Assembly: GCF_020216025.1 (NCBI RefSeq)
Contig: NZ_JAIWNC010000021.1
Location: forward strand, 1 to 64,000
Length of the DNA stretch: 64,000 bases
From: Jidongwangia harbinensis
Lineage (GTDB): Bacteria > Actinomycetota > Actinomycetes > Mycobacteriales > Micromonosporaceae
Direction: 5' to 3'
The position numbers and the translations under genes are program-made. The notes under the pieces are model-generated. The model was not told the DNA's origin. It saw nothing but the letters and a program-made list of their open reading frames with translations, and searched no databases. Shown in pieces: positions 8,595 through 17,597 of the stretch; position 1 is the stretch's first letter; every line of letters begins with the position of its first letter.

Positions 8595-9529
8595 GCGAAG
8601 AGCGCGCTGACGGATTCGCCGTTGTGGATCCGCCGCATCGCTTCGGCCAGGGCCGGGGCGACGGACAGCACGGTGAGTTTGTCGGTACGGGTGCCGAGTG
8701 GGATAGGCACCGTGTTCGTACAGACGATCTCCTCGATGTCCTTCTCGGCGGAGAGCCGAGCCACCGCGTCGTTGGAGAACAGCCCGTGCGTGCAGGCCAC
8801 CCGGACACTGTTCACGTTGCGCTCGCGCAGCCGGGCCAGCAGCTCGAACACGGTGCTGCCCTTGGCGATCTCGTCGTCCAGCACGATCACGTCCCGGTCG
8901 GTGACCTCGCCGATGACCGAGCTGATCACCACGCGGTCGTCGGGGTACCGCTGCTTGGCGCCGGCCGCCACCTCGATGCCGAGGATCCGGGCGAACGCCG
9001 CGGCCTCCTTGGCGTTGCCCAGGTCGGGTGAGACCACGACGGTGTTGCTCAGGTCGTACCCGCGGAAGTGGTGGGCCAGCTCGCGCAGCGCGTGCAGATG
9101 GTCGACCGGGATGCTGAAGAACCCGTGCACCTGCGGCGAGTGCAGCGTCATGGCGAGAATCCGGTCGGCGCCGGCGGTGGCGAGCAGGTCGGCGACCAGG
9201 CGGCCGCCGATGGAGATGCGGGGCGCGTCCTTCTTGTCGCTGCGGGCGTACGCGTAGTGCGGCAGCACCACGGTGATCCGGCCGGCCGAGGCGCCCCGGG
9301 CGGCGTCCAGCATGAACAGCAGCTCGACCAGGTTCTCCTGCACCGGCGGGACGAGCGGCTGGATCAGGAACACGTCCCGTTCCCGGCAGTTGCCCTGCAG
9401 TTGCACCTCGATGCAGTCGTTGGCGAACCGGGAGACCCGGGTGGGGAGCAGGGGCACGCCGAGGTGGTCGCAGATTTCGGCGGCCAGCTCGGGGTGGGCA
9501 CTTCCGGAGAAGACGGCGATGTCGCGCAC
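8591..9529 (-). CDS. Ribose-phosphate pyrophosphokinase, variant active site
   Basis: About 312 residues matching PRPP synthetase along the whole length: an N-terminal half with VQLQGNCRERDVFLIQP and HYAYARSDKKDAPRISI, and a C-terminal half with SPDLGNAKEAAAFA and VIVLDDEIAKGSTVFELL. The family makes PRPP from ribose 5-phosphate and ATP. Two key sites deviate. The PRPP loop is usually DDxxxTGGT or DDMIDTAGT but reads DDEIAKGST, and the usual DLHAxQIQGFF segment reads TLHSPQVHGFF. This looks like a second, divergent actinobacterial Prs rather than the housekeeping enzyme. A GTG start at 9529 follows AGGGTGG; GTG at 9538 is possible. It overlaps the glycoside hydrolase gene. Confidence 0.8.
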   Translation of the reverse strand: MRDIAVFSGSAHPELAAEICDHLGVPLLPTRVSRFANDCIEVQLQGNCRERDVFLIQPLVPPVQENLVELLFMLDAARGASAGRITVVLPHYAYARSDKKDAPRISIGGRLVADLLATAGADRILAMTLHSPQVHGFFSIPVDHLHALRELAHHFRGYDLSNTVVVSPDLGNAKEAAAFARILGIEVAAGAKQRYPDDRVVISSVIGEVTDRDVIVLDDEIAKGSTVFELLARLRERNVNSVRVACTHGLFSNDAVARLSAEKDIEEIVCTNTVPIPLGTRTDKLTVLSVAPALAEAMRRIHNGESVSALFA

Positions 9530-9572
9530 GATGCCCACCCTAGGCGGCGACGGGCGTACCCGTCCGGGTGAC

Positions 9573-10229
9573 CTATCCGGCCCGGGTCCAGGTCGCCTCG
9601 CCGTCCAGCAGGTGCAGTTCCCGGTCGCAGACCGCCGCGGCCTCGGGGTCGTGGGTGGCGAACACCACCGCCGCGCCCCGTTCCGCCTCGGCCCGCAGCA
9701 ACTGCATCACCCGCTGCCGGTTGGCCGCGTCGAGTTCGCTGGTCACCTCGTCGGCCAGCACCACGTCGCCGCGCAGGGCCAGGCCGCGGGCGATCGCGGC
9801 GCGCTGCTGCTGGCCACCGGAGAGTTCCTCGATCAGCTGGTCGCCGTGCCCGGCGAGGCCGACCCGGTCCAGCGCCGCCACGGTCACCCGGCGCGCCTCG
9901 GCGGGCGTGCTGCCGGTCGCGATCAGCGCCACCGCGATGTTCTCGGCCGCGGTGAGCACCGCGGCCAGCCCGTTGTCCTGCGGGATGAGCACCACCCCGG
10001 AGGCCACCGCGCGGTCCCGGTCGCCCACCGGTTCGTCGTCCACCAGCACCCGGCCCGTCTCCGTGGGGAGCATCCCGGCCATGGCCGCGAGCAGGGTGGT
10101 CTTGCCGGCGCCCGAGGGGCCGGTGACGGCGACGATCTCGCCGGGCCGGGCGGTGACGGTCACGTCCCGCAGGACCGGCTCCCCGGTCCGGTAGCCGATC
10201 GAGGCCGACTCCACCGCCAACGTCCTCAT
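9573..10229 (-). CDS. Orphan ABC transporter ATP-binding protein
   Basis: This is a 218-residue ABC ATPase. The Walker A motif GPSGAGKTTLL lies at about 37-47, the Q-loop at PQDNG, the signature ELSGGQQQRAA at about 139-149 and Walker B VVLADEV followed by TSELD. It resembles the LolD/MacB subfamily that partners FtsX-type permeases. The segment after the catalytic Glu reads EVTSELD, where EPTSELD is usual. No permease gene lies next to it, so its partner must be elsewhere. An ATG at 10229 follows GAAGGAGAACC on the minus strand, giving a good ribosome site. The next gene upstream is the CorA-like transporter 43 bases away. Confidence 0.85.
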   Translation of the reverse strand: MRTLAVESASIGYRTGEPVLRDVTVTARPGEIVAVTGPSGAGKTTLLAAMAGMLPTETGRVLVDDEPVGDRDRAVASGVVLIPQDNGLAAVLTAAENIAVALIATGSTPAEARRVTVAALDRVGLAGHGDQLIEELSGGQQQRAAIARGLALRGDVVLADEVTSELDAANRQRVMQLLRAEAERGAAVVFATHDPEAAAVCDRELHLLDGEATWTRAG

Positions 10230-10272
10230 CGGTTCTCCTTCCGGGTACGGATCATGGGAGACGGTACCGCGA

Positions 10273-11280
10273 TCACAGCCAGCCGCGGCGCTTGAGATAC
10301 CAGTAGAGCCCGCCGGCGGTGACCACGATCAGGACCAGGCTCACCACGAAACCGGACACCTTCTGGTATCCGGGATAGGGCACGTTCTGCCCGAAGTACC
10401 CGGTGAGCGCGGTCGGCACCGCGATGATCGCGGCCCAGGCGGCCAGCTTGCGGGTGACGTCGTTCAGCGCGTTGCTCTGTTCGCTGAGGTCCGCCTCGAT
10501 CACGCCGTTGATCCGGTCCCGGGCGTGGTCGATGGTCTCGGTGGCGCGCCGGGCGTGGTCCTCGACGTCCCGGTAGTACGGCGCCAGCCGCTCGGTGACC
10601 AGGTGGTTGCCGGTCCGGGTGAGGTCGGCGAGCAGGTCCGGCATCGGCGCCACCGCCCGCCGCAGCACCGCCAGTTCCTTGCGCAGCGCGAACGCGTACC
10701 GGCGGGCGGCGACCGGCGCCCCGCCCTCGTCGAGCAGCTCGTCCTCGGTACGGTCCATCGCCTCGTCCAGGATGCGGACCGCGGCGAACTGACTGTCCAT
10801 CACCACGTCGAGCAGCCCGTAGACGAGGAAGCCGACGCCCGCGGACGTGTCCAGCTCGGCGTCGGCGTCCCAGCGGTCGGTGAACGTCGCGACGTCCAGC
10901 GGCGACTTGCGCACCGTGATCAGGGCCCGGTCCGTGACGAACGCGCTCACCTCGGCCTTGCGGTGGGCCGGCTCGGGGCGGTCGCCGAGCATCTCGATCG
11001 CGTACACGTTCAGGAACAGGTGGTGCGGGTACCGGTCCAGCTTGGGGCGCTGGTGGTCGTGGACGGCGTCCTCCACGGCCAGCGGGTGCAGGCCGAACTC
11101 CTCGCGGATCGCCTGCAGGTCCGCGGTGTCCGGGTCGTAGAGGTCCAGCCAGAGCACCGCCTGCGGGTGTTCGCGGAGCTTCGCGCCGGCCTCCTCGGCC
11201 GGAAAGTCCTCGGCGACGACCTTTCCGCCGGCATAGAGGCGGGTGCGGGTGGGTCTGGGGATGGCTTCCACGGATCTCAC
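10273..11280 (-). CDS. corA: CorA-family divalent cation transporter
   Basis: This encodes about 335 residues. A large soluble N-terminal part includes PLAVEDAVHDHQRPKLDRY, a CorA hallmark, followed by a long helical region. Two C-terminal membrane spans are at about 275-292 (AAWAAIIAVPTALTGYF) and 305-325, ending in YLKRRGWL. The pore signature between them is usually GMN; here it reads GQN in YFGQNVPYP. GMN variants are known in CorA relatives, so the ion (magnesium, zinc or other) is uncertain. Several in-frame starts exist; the GTG at 11280 gives a normal family length, while ATG 11376 would add a tail rich in Ser within the AT-richer promoter zone. Confidence 0.82.
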   Translation of the reverse strand: MRSVEAIPRPTRTRLYAGGKVVAEDFPAEEAGAKLREHPQAVLWLDLYDPDTADLQAIREEFGLHPLAVEDAVHDHQRPKLDRYPHHLFLNVYAIEMLGDRPEPAHRKAEVSAFVTDRALITVRKSPLDVATFTDRWDADAELDTSAGVGFLVYGLLDVVMDSQFAAVRILDEAMDRTEDELLDEGGAPVAARRYAFALRKELAVLRRAVAPMPDLLADLTRTGNHLVTERLAPYYRDVEDHARRATETIDHARDRINGVIEADLSEQSNALNDVTRKLAAWAAIIAVPTALTGYFGQNVPYPGYQKVSGFVVSLVLIVVTAGGLYWYLKRRGWL

Positions 11281-11447
11281 TATGCCGGGCCGGGGCCGCG
11301 ATCGGCCGGTGATCAGCAAACGAAGCAGTTCGTCGTCAACAGAAAGTGATGAGTTGCTCACGTAGCTGCTTGGCATCGATATTTGTTGATCATAGTGTCC
11401 CCACCAGGCAGCCGGCGTGACCCGTCCGGCGCGCGGGAGGAGACAGC

Positions 11448-14400
11448 ATGTCGAGAAGTCCACATCGGAAACGCGTGGCCAGATCCCTGGTACACGCGGG
11501 GGTGGCGGCCATCGTCGCCGCCGCCGGGCTGGTCGCGAACGGTGCCGGCGCACAAGCCGCACCGGCCGCGCCGGCCAAGGACAAGATCCGCCCCGAACTG
11601 GGCGCGCAGATGGCGGCGAAGGGCAGCGCGGACTTCTGGATCCGATTCGGCGCCAGGCCGGACCTGGCCAAGGCCAGTGCGATCAAGGACTGGGCCGAGC
11701 GGGGTACGGCGGTCGCCGCCGTCCTGAAGAAGACCGCGACCGACACCCAGGCCGGGGTACGCGGTGAACTCGACCGGACCGGCACGAAGTACCAGGTGTT
11801 CTGGGCCACCAACGCGATCAAGGTGAGCGGTGGCTCGGTCGCGATGGCGCAGAGCTTCGCCGGGCGCGCCGAGGTCGCCGGCCTCTACGCCTCGTTCGAC
11901 TACCAGCTCCCGAAGATCGCCGAAGGCACGGACGAGAAGACCGTCCAGTCCCTCGAGTGGGGCCTCGCGAACATCAACGCCGACGACGTGTGGTCGCAGT
12001 ACGGCACCACCGGCGAGGGCATCACGATCGCGAACCTCGACTCCGGCGTGCAGTTCGACCACCCGGCGCTGGTCCGCTCGTACCGGGGCAACAACGGCGA
12101 CGGGACGTTCGACCACGACTACAACTGGTTCGACGCGGCCGGCGACTGCTCCGGTGCGCCGTGCGACGGTGACGGCCACGGCACCCACACGATGGGCACG
12201 ATGGCGGGCGCGGACGGCGCGAACCAGATCGGGGTCGCGCCGGGCGTCCGGTGGATCGCCGCGAACGGCTGCTGCCCCTCGGACACCGCGCTGATCGAAT
12301 CCGCGCAGTGGTTCCTGGAGCCGACCGACTCGGCCGGCCTGAACCCGGACGCGAGCAAGCGCCCGCACATCATCAACAACTCCTGGGGCTCGCGGCTGCC
12401 CTCGAACGACCCGTTCCTCGAGGACGTCACGCTGGCCTGGGCCGCCTCCGGCATCTTCGGGGTCTGGGCCAACGGCAACAGCGGCTCGGCCTGCCGGACC
12501 AGCGGCTCCCCGGGCAGCCTGGCCAGCAACTACTCGACCGGCGCCTACGGCGTGGACAACGTGATCGGCGACTTCTCCGGCCGCGGCGTCGGCCAGAACA
12601 ACGAGATCAAGCCGAACATCGCGGCCCCCGGCGTGAACGTCCGGTCGAGCGTGCCGGGCAACGGGTACCGCAGCCTGAACGGCACCTCGATGGCGGCACC
12701 GCACGTCGCCGGCGCGCTCGCCCTGCTGTGGTCCGCGGCGCCCGCGCTGGTCGGCGACGTGGCCGGCACCCGCGCGCTGCTGGACGGCACGGCCACCGAC
12801 ACCGACAACGCCCAGTGCGGCGGCACCACCGACGACAACAACGTCTTCGGCGAGGGCCGGCTGGACGCGCTGGCGCTGCTCGGTGCCGCGCCGATCGGTG
12901 ACACCGGCACCCTGGCCGGCACGGTCACCGACGCGGCCTCCGGCAAGCCGGTCGCGAACGCCACGGTGGCGGTGACCGGGGCGGCCGAGCGCACCGTGAC
13001 GACCGCCGCTGACGGCTCGTTCTCCCTCCTGCTGCCCGCGGGCGACTACCAGGTCGCGGTCTCCGGGTACGGCTACGAGAGCAGGACGGTGGCGGCGGCG
13101 ATCACCCTCGGCGACACCACCACGCTGAACGTGGCGCTGACCGCGGTACCGACCGTCACGGTCGGCGGCACGGTCACCGACGGCTCTGGACACGGCTGGC
13201 CGTTGTACGCGAAGATCACCGTCGCCGGACCCGGCGGCGTGTCCGACTACACCAACCCGGTCAACGGCCGCTACAGCCTTGCGCTGCCGGCCGGTGCCAC
13301 CTACAGCGTCACGGTCGACCCGCAGTACCCGGGCTACCAGACCGTCACCAAGGACGTGGTGGTCGGCACGCGCAACGTCACGCACAACGTGGCCGCGACC
13401 GTGCCGGAGAGCGACTGCACCACGGCGCCGGGATACGTCAACGGCTCCGACGGCGAGTACGAGACCTTCGACGGCACCGGCACCCCGGCCGGCTGGTCCG
13501 TGGTGGACCACGCGGGCAGCGGCCAGGTGTGGAAGTTCACCGACAGCGGCCGGCGCGGCAACCTGACCGGTGGCTCGGGCGGCTTCGCGATGATCGACAG
13601 TGACGCCTACGGCGCCGGCAACGCGCAGGACACCTCGCTGGTCAGCCCGGTGGTCGACCTGACCGGCGTGACCGCGCCGGTGATCCGGTTCCAGCAGGAC
13701 TACCACTGGCTGGGCACCGACCGGGCCGACGTGGACCTGAGCATCGACGGCGGCACCACCTGGACCACCGTGCTGCACCAGGCGAGCAGCGTACGCGGAC
13801 CGAAACGTACCGAGATCGCCATCCCGCAGGCGGCCGGCCAGAAGCAGGTGCAGGTCCGGTTCCACTACTACGACGCCACGTACGAATGGTGGTGGGAGGT
13901 CGACAACGTCCTGATCGGCAGCCGGGTCAACTGCGAGCCGACCGACGGCGGCCTGGTCGTCGGGCACGTCCGGGACGCCAACGACTCCAGCTACGTCAAC
14001 GGCGCCACCGTCACCAGCGACGACGCGCCGGCCGACACGGCCACCACGGTCGCCACGCCGGACGACACCGACCTGCCGGACGGCTTCTACTGGATGCTGT
14101 CGACCAAGACCGGCAAGCACCGGTTCACCGCGAAGGCGGCCAACTACGTCCGCCAGCGCAAGCAGGTCGACGTACAGCCGGACGCGGCCACCGCGGCGAA
14201 CTTCCAGCTCGCCGCCGGCCGGCTGGAGATCACTCCGGCCGAGGCCACCGCGGACGTGCCGATGCCGGCCGGCACGGCCACCCGGAAGTTCACCGTCACC
14301 AACACCGGCGCGGCGCCGGTCGAGGTGAAGTTCGGCGAGCGCGACAACGGGTTCACGATGCTCCGGGCCGACGGGTCCCGCAGCAGCCGGCACCAGATCC

Positions 14401-15842
14401 TCGGATCCGCCGGCGCACCGGCCCAGCGGCTGACCACGCCGACGTCGTTCGCGGCGAAGGCACCGGCGGGCGCACCCGCGGCAACGTCTCCCGCCACCGG
14501 CCCGCAGGCCGCGCCGTGGGCCGACATCGCCGCCTACCCGGCCGTCGTGATGGACAACCGGGTGGTCAACCTGGACGGCAAGGTCTATTCGATCGGCGGC
14601 GGTGACGGCTCCGAGTCGCGCACGTCGAACTTCGTCTACGACCCGGTCGCCCAGGCCTGGACGCCGATCGCCGACCTGCCCGAGGCACGCAACGCCATGA
14701 CGGTCGGCGTGGTGGACGGCCGGATCATCGCCACCGGCGGCTGGGGCGACGCCGGCCCGTCCGCCCTGACCTGGTCGTACGACCCGGCCACGAACGCCTG
14801 GACCCGCAAGGCCGACAATCCCGCGCCGCGGGCCGCGGCCGGCCAGGCGGTGGCCGACGGCAAGCTGTACGCCGTCGGCGGCTGCACCACGGCGAACTGC
14901 GTACCGATGTCGAACGACGTGGTCCGCTACGACCCCGGCGCCGACGCCTGGGAGACCCTGCCCGACTACCCGAAGTCGGTGGCGTTCGGCGCCTGCGGCG
15001 GCGTGAGCGGCGTCGTCTACTGCTCCGGCGGCAACGACGGTGATGCGGCCGTCAAGTCCGGGTACGCCTTCGACCCGGGCGCCGGCTCGTGGACGGCCAT
15101 CGCCGACTCCCCGGCCGACCACTGGGCGGCGTCGTTCGCCTCGGCGAACGGCAAGCTGCTCGTGGTGGGCGGCTCGCAGGGCGGCGCGATCACCAACGTC
15201 GGCTTCGCCTACGACCCGGGCACGAACTCGTGGGCGGCGCTGCCGAACGCCAACGCACCGCGCTACCGCGGCGCCGCGGCGTGCGGCTACTACAAGGTCG
15301 GCGGCGCCTCCGGCGGCTTCAACGCCACCGCGACCGGCGAGATGCTGCCCGGTCTGGAGGAATGCGCCGAGGGCGGCGACGTCAGCTGGATGACGATCGA
15401 CACGACCGGAACCACCCTCGAACCGGGTGCCAAGGTCACGGTCAGCGTCGGCATGACCGCCGCCGTCGACCAGCCGGGCGCGTACACCGGTGCGGTCACG
15501 ATCTCCGAGGACACCCCGTACACGGTGTCTCCGGTGGCGGTGACCATGAACGCCCAGCCCCCGAAGACGTGGGCGAAGCTGACCGGCACCATCACCAGCA
15601 CCGCCTGTGGCGGCGGCGGCAGTCCGCTGCCCGGCGCGACCGTGCAGGTCGACTCGTGGGCGTCGTCGCTGACGTTCACCACGGACGCCGCCGGCCGGTA
15701 CGCGCACTGGATCGACCGCCGGAACAACCCGCTCACGCTGATCGTCGCCAAGGACGGGTGGAAGCCGCAGACCCGGGCTTCGAAGGTCAGTCCCGCCGAG
15801 CCGAAGGTGGAGGACTTCGCACTGGCACCGACCCGCTGCTGA
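11448..15842 (+). CDS. Giant secreted subtilisin-like protease with Kelch repeats
   Basis: This is a 1,464-residue exported S8 peptidase. A Sec signal (about 1-37) is followed by an I9-like prodomain. The catalytic triad is D198 (NLDSGVQFDH), H244 (GDGHGTHTMG) and S414 (GTSMAAPHVAG), with the oxyanion Asn in WANGNSG. After the protease come two carboxypeptidase-regulatory-like beta domains (about 485-650), a MAM/jelly-roll-like region (about 660-825), a third beta domain (about 832-925) and an Ig-like region (ITPAEATADVPMPAGTA). A run of Kelch-type repeats (about 1020-1300) has motifs such as VYSIGGGDG, IIATGGWGD and LYAVGGC, and another beta domain closes it. ATG 11448 follows GGAGGAG. It probably degrades proteins outside the cell. 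No cell-wall anchor is visible. Confidence 0.92.
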   Translation: MSRSPHRKRVARSLVHAGVAAIVAAAGLVANGAGAQAAPAAPAKDKIRPELGAQMAAKGSADFWIRFGARPDLAKASAIKDWAERGTAVAAVLKKTATDTQAGVRGELDRTGTKYQVFWATNAIKVSGGSVAMAQSFAGRAEVAGLYASFDYQLPKIAEGTDEKTVQSLEWGLANINADDVWSQYGTTGEGITIANLDSGVQFDHPALVRSYRGNNGDGTFDHDYNWFDAAGDCSGAPCDGDGHGTHTMGTMAGADGANQIGVAPGVRWIAANGCCPSDTALIESAQWFLEPTDSAGLNPDASKRPHIINNSWGSRLPSNDPFLEDVTLAWAASGIFGVWANGNSGSACRTSGSPGSLASNYSTGAYGVDNVIGDFSGRGVGQNNEIKPNIAAPGVNVRSSVPGNGYRSLNGTSMAAPHVAGALALLWSAAPALVGDVAGTRALLDGTATDTDNAQCGGTTDDNNVFGEGRLDALALLGAAPIGDTGTLAGTVTDAASGKPVANATVAVTGAAERTVTTAADGSFSLLLPAGDYQVAVSGYGYESRTVAAAITLGDTTTLNVALTAVPTVTVGGTVTDGSGHGWPLYAKITVAGPGGVSDYTNPVNGRYSLALPAGATYSVTVDPQYPGYQTVTKDVVVGTRNVTHNVAATVPESDCTTAPGYVNGSDGEYETFDGTGTPAGWSVVDHAGSGQVWKFTDSGRRGNLTGGSGGFAMIDSDAYGAGNAQDTSLVSPVVDLTGVTAPVIRFQQDYHWLGTDRADVDLSIDGGTTWTTVLHQASSVRGPKRTEIAIPQAAGQKQVQVRFHYYDATYEWWWEVDNVLIGSRVNCEPTDGGLVVGHVRDANDSSYVNGATVTSDDAPADTATTVATPDDTDLPDGFYWMLSTKTGKHRFTAKAANYVRQRKQVDVQPDAATAANFQLAAGRLEITPAEATADVPMPAGTATRKFTVTNTGAAPVEVKFGERDNGFTMLRADGSRSSRHQILGSAGAPAQRLTTPTSFAAKAPAGAPAATSPATGPQAAPWADIAAYPAVVMDNRVVNLDGKVYSIGGGDGSESRTSNFVYDPVAQAWTPIADLPEARNAMTVGVVDGRIIATGGWGDAGPSALTWSYDPATNAWTRKADNPAPRAAAGQAVADGKLYAVGGCTTANCVPMSNDVVRYDPGADAWETLPDYPKSVAFGACGGVSGVVYCSGGNDGDAAVKSGYAFDPGAGSWTAIADSPADHWAASFASANGKLLVVGGSQGGAITNVGFAYDPGTNSWAALPNANAPRYRGAAACGYYKVGGASGGFNATATGEMLPGLEECAEGGDVSWMTIDTTGTTLEPGAKVTVSVGMTAAVDQPGAYTGAVTISEDTPYTVSPVAVTMNAQPPKTWAKLTGTITSTACGGGGSPLPGATVQVDSWASSLTFTTDAAGRYAHWIDRRNNPLTLIVAKDGWKPQTRASKVSPAEPKVEDFALAPTRC

Positions 15843-15854
15843 CCAGCGGCCGAC

Positions 15855-15890
15855 GGACCGGCCCGGCTGCTTCGGCAGGCGGGCCGGTCC
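15855..15890 (+). terminator. Hairpin terminator after the S8 protease
   Basis: GGACCGGCCCG (15855-15865) and CGGGCCGGTCC (15880-15890) form a perfect 11-base stem. The loop itself can pair further through CTGC and GCAG around TTCG. It lies 12 bases after the protease stop and has only a short T-run behind it. Confidence 0.7.
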
Positions 15891-16055
15891 CGTTTCCGGG
15901 ATCAGAGTTCGGATCGCTGCTCTGCCGGGCCACGTGGCCGGCCATGCTCAGGGCCGAGCCCACATCGGCGATCCCGGTGTACGCCATCCTTGGAGCGAAA
16001 CGGGCCCCAGGAGGGCGGCCCTCAGAAGGGCGCGCCGCCTCCAATATCTGCCCTT

Positions 16056-16109
16056 CCCTCCAAGCTGCCGGGGCGCTGCGCGTCGCCCGTGATGGTGGAA
16101 ATGGATCGG
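16056..16109 (+). repeat. Dispersed element, copy A
   Basis: About 54 bases beginning CCCTCCAAGCTGCCGGGGCG and ending GATGGTGGAAATGGATCGG. Close copies lie at 54029-54079 (B) and 54362-54403 (C). Within it GGGCG and CGCCC can pair across CTGCGCGT to make a small hairpin. Confidence 0.75.
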
Positions 16110-16186
16110 TGGGGGTGCTGTCCCAACGGTTTTACCGAGTTGTTGGTGGGTGCGGCAGGGGCGGATGCTCTTGGCGATCGGACGCG

Positions 16187-16295
16187 GATCTTGAAGGCGC
16201 ACGACAGATCTTGGAGGCTGACGCAGATCTTGGAGGCTCAGGCGGATCTTGGAGGCTCAGGCGGATCTTGGAGGCTCAGGCGGATCTTGGAGGCG
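16187..16295 (+). repeat. 19-base tandem repeat (GATCTTGGAGGCTCAGGCG)
   Basis: GATCTT starts at 16187, 16207, 16226, 16245, 16264 and 16283, giving five intervals of 20, 19, 19, 19 and 19 bases. The last three full units are identical. The reverse-complement motif CTCCAAGAT follows at 16321 and 16340, so the region can fold back on itself. Confidence 0.9.
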
Positions 16296-16380
16296 AGATG
16301 CCCCTCTGGGGGCAGTGCGGCTCCAAGATTCGTGCAGGCCTCCAAGATCCGCCGGAATAAGGCCGCATACCGGGCGAAGC

Positions 16381-16462
16381 CGCCCGGCGGAAAGGTCAAA
16401 GCCGCCCGGCGGAAAGGTCAAAACCGCCCGGCGGAAAGGTCAAAACCGCCCGGCGGGAAGGC
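16381..16462 (+). repeat. 22-base tandem repeat (CGCCCGGCGGAAAGGTCAAA)
   Basis: Units start at 16381, 16403, 16425 and 16447, each exactly 22 bases apart. They are nearly identical; the last diverges after CGCCCGGCGGGAAGG. Confidence 0.9.
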
Positions 16463-16699
16463 CGGGAGCCGGGGCAAGGCCGCATTCCGGACATGCTGGG
16501 GCCCCGCCGATCCGTCGAACCCGCGGCTTTAGGAGTAGCCCACCCGCAGCAAGCCGTTTCAACCGACAGGGAGCCGTTGCAGCCGCCTGAACCCGGGACC
16601 GCCGCCGGACGGTCACCCCATTTCGGACCAAATCTGCCGCAGCGCCGCTCGATGGGTCGAGCGCGCCGTTGTCTGCTCGCCGGGTTCGGGTGGCGCCGC

Positions 16700-16943
16700 G
16701 TGTGGTTTCCCGGTGCACAGCGCACCGCAACTCTGCACGCGACGCTCATCCAACAGGACCGTGTGGAACTACGGCGAGCAGCGCGCCACAACTCCGCACA
16801 CGACGCACAGCCAACAAGGACGTGTGGAACCACGGCGAGCAGCGCACCGCAACTCTGCACGCGACGCTCATCCAACAGGACCGTGTGGAACCACGGCGAG
16901 CAGCGCGCCGCAACTCCGCACACGACGCACAGCCAACAGGGGC
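16700..16943 (+). repeat. 61-base tandem repeat, four units
   Basis: GTGTGG starts at 16700, 16761, 16822 and 16883, each 61 bases apart, with a decayed GGATGG at 16944. Units alternate between two subtypes (CTCTGCACGCGACGCTCATC and CTCCGCACACGACGCACAGC), so the higher-order unit is 122 bases. Since 61 is not a multiple of three, successive units are read in different frames, which argues against a repeated protein domain. Confidence 0.9.
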
Positions 16944-17066
16944 GGATGGGCCGCCAAGATCCACGGAAGGGCCGGTCCCCTTTGCCCGACGGCAGGGAAC
17001 GCGATGTCACCGTGGTCGAGGAGACGCCGGACCCACCCGCGCGTGGGACGCCCCTCCGCCCCGGCG

Positions 17067-17597
17067 TCAGACCGGAGCGTTCAACCGGAAACCGACGCCC
17101 CGGATGGCGTGGATGGTCGCCTTCGCGTTCAACAGCGCGAGCTTGCTCCGCACCCGGCGCACCACCGAGTGGATGTCGGACCCGCGGCCCACGTGCTCGT
17201 TCCCCCAGACTTCGAGGTGCAGCCGCTGGTAGGTCCACACCCGGCCGGGCGCACCGGTCAGGCACCGCATGAAGTCGTGTTCCAGCGGGGTCAGCGGGAT
17301 CTCGCGCTCCTGCCAGCGCAGCACCCGCCGGTCCGAGTCGACGGTCAGCCGGGGGCCGGGGGTCGCCGTCACCGGCTCGGGAAGCACCACCGGGGGTACG
17401 ACGCCGGACCCCGCCAGGACCACCGGGGGGACCAGGTCGCCCGGTGCCGCGACCACGTTCAGGAACTGCCGGGCCTGATCGACGGTCGACACGATGAGGA
17501 AAGCGTCGGTGGCGCCGAGCAACTGGGCGAGTCGTTGGCGATCGTCCGGCGAGGAAGCGATGCCAATGGCCAAAGAGGCGACCGGGCTTGCCGTCAT
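17067..17597 (-). CDS. OmpR-type winged-helix regulator without a canonical receiver
   Basis: This 176-residue protein ends in a Trans_reg_C winged helix (about 82-176): REIPLTPLEHDFMRCL, GRVWTYQRLHLEVWG, DIHSVVRRVRSKL and the closing IRGVGFRLN. The first 80 residues (LLGATDAFLIVSTVDQARQFLN) have receiver-like length pattern but I see no phospho-acceptor Asp in a receiver context. It may be a degenerate receiver that senses something else or acts without phosphorylation. An ATG at 17597 follows AAAGGGTGGGT. Island 1 lies directly downstream and a 387-base gap upstream. Confidence 0.8.
   Translation of the reverse strand: MTASPVASLAIGIASSPDDRQRLAQLLGATDAFLIVSTVDQARQFLNVVAAPGDLVPPVVLAGSGVVPPVVLPEPVTATPGPRLTVDSDRRVLRWQEREIPLTPLEHDFMRCLTGAPGRVWTYQRLHLEVWGNEHVGRGSDIHSVVRRVRSKLALLNAKATIHAIRGVGFRLNAPV

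Larger units (their letters stand above)
15891..17066. repeat. Non-coding repeat island 1
   Basis: These nearly 1.2 kb hold no credible gene; open frames crossing it are repeat-driven and lack family resemblance. From left to right it holds a dispersed element at 16056-16109, six 19-20 base GATCTT units (16187-16295), inverted CTCCAAGAT copies (16321-16355), four exact-spaced 22-base units from 16381, a conserved TTCGGACCAAATCTGCC (16622-16638) and four 61-base units (16700-16943). The dispersed element, the TTCGGACCAA block and the 61-base family all recur in island 2 near 53.5-54.4 kb. Confidence 0.75.

Noticed and set aside
9573..10229. Complete ABC transporter with the neighbouring CorA-like protein as permease
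   Set aside because: CorA proteins work without ATPases, and the ATPase belongs to the group that partners FtsX-type permeases.
11358..15707. A 1,449-codon open frame on the minus strand under the subtilase gene
   Set aside because: It is the antisense shadow of a gene with a full catalytic triad and known domains. Its translation is Gly/Arg/Ala/Val-rich with no family pattern.
16700..16943. CRISPR array
   Set aside because: Repeats are contiguous with no unique spacers, unit length is 61, and there are no cas genes in the window.
16493..17272. Several overlapping frames of 180-310 codons across repeat island 1
   Set aside because: They are built from 61-base repeats read in shifting frames, carry no family motif and overlap one another on both strands.
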